This document shows positions 20,008-23,000 of a stretch of DNA of 23,000 nt, piece after piece. A model generated the notes under the pieces. It ran no database searches. It was not told the DNA's origin and saw nothing but the letters and a program-made list of their open reading frames with translations. The stretch is from IMG/VR virus record IMGVR_UViG_3300035688_000070, positions 1 through 23,000 of that record; one strand, given 5' to 3'. The DNA comes from a virus. Each line of letters starts with the position of its first letter. The first letter of the stretch is position 1. The translations under genes were made by a program, and so were the position numbers.

Positions 20008-21141
20008 CTACCCTGTGGTGGTAAGCTTGAAAATGGCGTCTGCGTCCTTGTTCTCGGACCACATGGAGCCAGCGTCGAGGCTTGTGGTCAGTTGATGTTG
20101 AAGTCCGCCGTAGCCGATGGTTGGGTCGTAGCTGAACTCGTGTCCGAATAAGTAGTATGGGTTTTCAAGGTCCGTTTCTGGGGAGAGGAGGACGATCCTG
20201 TAGAGTTGCCCTGCCTTGAACGTTACAGGTGTGGGCAGGGTTGCTTCGACCCATGTCTGCCAGACTGTTAGCTGACCGCGTTCGGCGAAGACTCCTTCAG
20301 CAAGGACCTTGTTACCTGAATCCCTTACCTGGTAGTAGAGTTTGTCTTGGGGTGCGCCGGATTTGAGGCTGACGTCGAAGGCTATCTTTCCTACCTTGTA
20401 GTCTGAGGCGGGTATGAGAGTTTGGCCCACGTAAGTGGAGCCCCATACAACCCAAGGCGCAGGAGCGACGGAGTAGGGTTGACCCTCCAATCTGCCGTCT
20501 GAGTATCCGACGACGAAGATGGGCCATCTTTCTTGTTCCTGCCAACTCTGCCCGTCGTAGGAGAGGGTGTTCATCCTCGTGTCGTTCCAGAGGATGTCCG
20601 GGTCATCTGGATTGAAAGGTTGTGCGAAGCCGTTGGCCTGGTATGTGGTCATTGCGGCCGTGCCTTTCAATGGGTCCTCGGCTACCTCGACGACGACATG
20701 GTAGACCTGGCCCTTCGTGATACCAACGGCCGATTGAAGTTGAATGGTTCTGAAGCCGCGACTACTCGGTAATTGGATCGTGCCGAAGGCGTTTCCGCTC
20801 ATCCACTGCCCCGTCGGGTTGCCACCGTTATCTTCTTGGAGACCGATTCGGACTGTAGGTTGGCCCTCATAGGCGAAGGCGTAGATGACGAGCTTTGTCG
20901 CGGTGCCTGATAGCTTGGCGGTGAACCTGATCGAGACCTTCTCATTTGAATTCTGAATAAATACGAGGTTCATCCCGTTCATGAGCCCAGCATCAACGGG
21001 GAAGCCGATTACGTACCCCGGAGGGATCTGTTTACTCACATTCTTGAACTGTAGAATGAAGGCTACGGATGAGATGGCGAGGAGAAGTATTACAATGAGT
21101 GTAAGTAGAGTTTTATACTTGAGGACGGACTTCTTCCTCAA
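20008..21141 (-). CDS. Secreted, N-terminally anchored surface protein
   Basis: Starts at TTG (21141 reading leftwards), preceded by GGAGGG (21149-21154 on this strand) as ribosome site; 377 residues. The first ~30 residues are a signal anchor: a basic MRKKSVLKYK, then hydrophobic LLTLIVILLLAISSVAFIL. The rest is beta-rich, with two related halves. Each has a strand such as VSIRFTAKLSGTATKLVIYA or VGKIAFDVSLKSGAPQDKLY, then a GQ(V/L)Y(H/R)(V/I)V strand (GQVYHVVVEV, GQLYRIVLLS). This suggests two similar beta-sandwich domains. It is likely exported and facing outside the cell. No enzyme motif is seen. It is probably a host gene. Confidence 0.75.
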   Translation of the reverse strand: MRKKSVLKYKTLLTLIVILLLAISSVAFILQFKNVSKQIPPGYVIGFPVDAGLMNGMNLVFIQNSNEKVSIRFTAKLSGTATKLVIYAFAYEGQPTVRIGLQEDNGGNPTGQWMSGNAFGTIQLPSSRGFRTIQLQSAVGITKGQVYHVVVEVAEDPLKGTAAMTTYQANGFAQPFNPDDPDILWNDTRMNTLSYDGQSWQEQERWPIFVVGYSDGRLEGQPYSVAPAPWVVWGSTYVGQTLIPASDYKVGKIAFDVSLKSGAPQDKLYYQVRDSGNKVLAEGVFAERGQLTVWQTWVEATLPTPVTFKAGQLYRIVLLSPETDLENPYYLFGHEFSYDPTIGYGGLQHQLTTSLDAGSMWSENKDADAIFKLTTTG

Positions 21142-21378
21142 CTCTTAACCCTCCAATGCTTGATCGACGAAGTTCTTAAAGGTTGTTAACATTGGGAGCA
21201 AGCTGAAACGTGCGAACTTGCGTTTCTGGTTCGAACAAAAATTGTTAACTTTTAGTGAAATTATCGGAGTGTTCTACTCTTCGACATGATCTTTCTGAAT
21301 TTAAACAAAAAGGGGAGATAGGCGCCGACTTACAGCGCCTTGATACGTGCGTTCAGCATGTTGATCTTCGCTTGAAAC
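21142..21378. other. Intergenic region between two minus-strand surface-protein genes
   Basis: This 237-base stretch has no coding-like frame. It holds the ribosome site of the left gene (21149-21154), a GAAACG (21205-21210) / CGTTTC (21221-21226) inverted repeat, two copies of TTGTTAAC, and the terminator of the right gene. TATA-like candidates on the minus strand are near 21176-21180. No tRNA or attachment site is seen. Confidence 0.5.
21302..21340 (-). terminator. Terminator of the Ig-repeat surface protein gene
   Basis: On the minus strand, downstream of the stop at 21379, AGGCGC (21335-21340) pairs with GCGCCT (21320-21325) around a nine-base loop. It is followed by CCCC and a T5-G-T3 tract (21302-21315). 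Stem plus U-tract fits a transcription terminator for the gene on the right. Confidence 0.5.
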
Positions 21379-23000
21379 TTACAGTGGGCTATCCCAGTAG
21401 GGTATGCCCGTTTTTGCAAGCTTCTGTGAGTCCCTTGGTGTTGCGCTGCCTTCGTGGCTGGCCACGTCTGCTGGAAAGGCCAGTTTTTCTCCGATACCGT
21501 TATAGTCGTCAAGCAGTCCGGCGATCCGGGTCATTTCGTCACCGTTGGTTCCGCTGTAGGCCTTGTTTCCAGCAGTTATGATGTCATCACCTGTAACTGG
21601 ATCTTTTGGCAATGGCTGCCCGTTTGCGGCGTGATTCAGGATTGCTCCGACTAATTGCTGCAGCAAAATCATCCTCTTTTGATCTATATCGGGTGATCTG
21701 TCTGTGCGGTAAGAGTTCTTCGGTATGGAAGCGTAGAATGCCCCGAAGAGTTTTTCGTAAGTGTCGATGGTCTTGGCGTGAGATGTGCCCGAGTCTATCG
21801 TTATGAGACTATTCAGTTTATTATCAAAGACCCATTCCGTGAACTTCGTGTGTGTTTGCCAATATCCAATGGTTCGCGTTGGCACTAAAACCTGCAAAAC
21901 ATCCAAAGGTTCAGCAGTTTCGCCGCTCTCAGCAGGGTCATAGTTGCTATCGCCGAGATATTTGGCCTTGAAGTAGTAGGTGCCAGGTAGACTAGGCTTG
22001 TAGGGGATGGAAGTTGCCGTACCAGAAGCGTCCAAAGTCTCAGTGTCATACTTGGTCCAGACATCGCCAGGAGCCAGAACATAGAATTCAACGGTGCCCG
22101 TTGGACCTGGAAACGGTGCGGGCAGGCCAGTAACGGTAACCTTGTCAGTCACAGATTCGCCTAAATTGATTTTTGCAGCAGAAACCAAAGTCTCAACCTT
22201 AGGCGTGTAAGGCTTAACCTTCAAAGGCTCTTCTTTTGCACCGCTCTCAGCACCATTGTAGTTGCTGTCGCCGAGATACTTAGCTTTGAAGTAGTAGTCG
22301 CCAACAGCCAAAGGCGTGTAGCTGTCAGAGGTAGCTGAACCAGCAACAAGAGTCTTAGTAGCACCAAACTGTGTCCATGTAGAACCGCCATCAGTCGAAA
22401 CATAGAACTCAACGTCGCCAGTAGGATCTGGGAATGGAGCGGGCAAACCAGTAACAGTAACCTTGTCAGTTACAGAGTCGCCTAACGTAATCTCTGAAGC
22501 TGAAAGCAGAGTCTCCACCTCTGGAGTATATGGCTTGACTTCTAATGGCTCTGCTGTGTCGCCGCTCGTAGACTCCTTGTAGTTGCTGTCGCCAACATAG
22601 TGCGCCCTGAAGTAGTAGGTGCCAGTCTTCAGAGGCGTGTAGGCGATGGAAGTAGCTGTTCCTGAAGCATCCAATGCCTTGGTGTCAAACTTGGTCCAGA
22701 CACCGCCTGGAGGCAGAACCCAGAACTCAACATTGCCCGTTGGCATCGGATAGCTACCGCCCAAGCCAGTGACTGTGGCCTTGTCAGTGACGGATTCACC
22801 CAAAGTTATCGATGTTTTTGAAAGCTCAGTAGCAGTCTTAGAATCAGCAGGACCAACTTCTAGAGGCTCAGCAGTGTCGCCGCTCGTAGACTCCTTGTAG
22901 TTGCTGTCGCCAACATAGTGCGCCCTGAAGTAGTAGGTGCCAGTCTTCAGAGGCGTGTAGGCGATGGAAGTAGCTGTTCCTGAAGCATCCAATGCCTTGG
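21379..23000 (-). CDS. Ig-repeat surface protein, C-terminal part (partial)
   Basis: Open from the window edge to TAA at 21379 (reading leftwards), at least 540 residues; the 5' end lies beyond 23000. It starts with at least four Ig-like repeats of about 106 residues, each with ITLGESVTDKVTVTGL, then PTGxVEFYV, then GTYYF(K/R)A(K/H)Y, then GDSNY and ending in EPL(K/E/D)V. These are bacterial-Ig-like (Big_3 type) adhesion domains. The C-terminal ~160 residues begin TRTIGYWQTHTKFTEW, a G-Y-W-x-x-H domain that closes many archaeal and bacterial repeat proteins, and end at ...TGIPYWDSPL. The protein is probably exported and attached at the cell surface. No sorting motif is clear. Confidence 0.8.
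   Translation of the reverse strand, partial: KALDASGTATSIAYTPLKTGTYYFRAHYVGDSNYKESTSGDTAEPLEVGPADSKTATELSKTSITLGESVTDKATVTGLGGSYPMPTGNVEFWVLPPGGVWTKFDTKALDASGTATSIAYTPLKTGTYYFRAHYVGDSNYKESTSGDTAEPLEVKPYTPEVETLLSASEITLGDSVTDKVTVTGLPAPFPDPTGDVEFYVSTDGGSTWTQFGATKTLVAGSATSDSYTPLAVGDYYFKAKYLGDSNYNGAESGAKEEPLKVKPYTPKVETLVSAAKINLGESVTDKVTVTGLPAPFPGPTGTVEFYVLAPGDVWTKYDTETLDASGTATSIPYKPSLPGTYYFKAKYLGDSNYDPAESGETAEPLDVLQVLVPTRTIGYWQTHTKFTEWVFDNKLNSLITIDSGTSHAKTIDTYEKLFGAFYASIPKNSYRTDRSPDIDQKRMILLQQLVGAILNHAANGQPLPKDPVTGDDIITAGNKAYSGTNGDEMTRIAGLLDDYNGIGEKLAFPADVASHEGSATPRDSQKLAKTGIPYWDSPL
22556..22682 (-). repeat. 127-base perfect repeat, copy 1 (Ig-like unit)
   Basis: The same 127 bases recur at 22874-23000, 318 bases (106 codons) away. 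The copies look identical base for base and cover the GTYYFRAHY...GDSNY half of the Ig-like unit. The other two units visible in the gene are similar but not identical. This indicates a recent duplication or gene conversion. Confidence 0.75.
22874..23000 (-). repeat. 127-base perfect repeat, copy 2 (runs to the window edge)
   Basis: Identical to 22556-22682 by eye as far as the window allows, so the true repeat may be longer. It lies in phase with the first copy inside the surface-protein gene. Confidence 0.75.

Noticed and set aside
20010-20151. Last 45 residues of the plus-strand frame from 19798
   Set aside because: They are exactly antisense to a well-formed minus-strand secreted protein gene.
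21205-21226. GAAACG/CGTTTC inverted repeat as an operator or attachment site
   Set aside because: It is a single six-pair repeat without a second copy; no regulator or integrase is near.

Overview
The window looks like the late (structural) region of a tailed, siphovirus-like archaeal virus or provirus. At its right end it runs into what looks like archaeal chromosomal DNA encoding secreted surface proteins. Four things point to archaea. Ribosome binding sites are of the AGGTGAT or GGAGG type. AT-only TATA-like boxes are present. One gene encodes an ABC-ATPase/GNAT fusion of the archaeal COG2401 type. The flanking genes encode an Ig-repeat surface protein and a signal-anchored secreted protein in archaeal style. 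The exact host cannot be fixed from this sequence; a Bathyarchaeia- or Nitrososphaeria-like host is only a guess.

Layout. Positions 1-152 hold the 3' end of the terminase large subunit. From 175 to about 6840 lies the head module: a small protein, portal, a Cys-rich small protein, two small prohead-associated proteins, and one minus-strand gene between them. It continues with a maturation protease carrying a nested scaffold start, a decoration protein, the HK97-fold major capsid protein, an internally duplicated membrane protein, and connector genes. From 6840 to 7026 there is a tRNA 3'-end fragment on the minus strand and a 39-residue zinc-ribbon mini-gene. From 7023 to 11443 lie two neck proteins with large extra domains, the tail tube, a tail-assembly chaperone pair joined by a canonical -1 frameshift site, and an HK97-gp10-like protein. 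From 11440 to 17375 lie a very short tape measure, a tail hub with an inserted jelly-roll, two small tail proteins, and an 809-residue fibre made of a propeller-like head and about 24 short repeats. From 17392 to 19642 lie a small unknown protein, a holin-like membrane protein, micro-ORFs and the ABC-ATPase/GNAT fusion.

From about 19697 to 20007 the plus strand carries a 38-residue ORF and what may be the N-terminal stub of a second portal-like gene. It breaks off where a convergent minus-strand gene ends. From 20008 to the window end, two minus-strand genes encode a signal-anchored secreted protein and an Ig-repeat surface protein that continues beyond the window. Base composition and gene orientation change here, so this is a provirus edge, a recombination scar or an assembly join.

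The most notable observations are these: an in-phase A AAA AAC slippery heptamer that would join the two tail-assembly chaperone frames; a strong Shine-Dalgarno and TTG inside the protease gene that would make a separate scaffold; a neck protein carrying an apparent alpha/alpha-toroid domain; a tRNA 3' half stranded inside the tail module; a duplicated membrane protein between capsid and connector genes; and the truncated portal-like stub at the junction. All assignments rest on reading motifs and gene order by eye; no database search was run.
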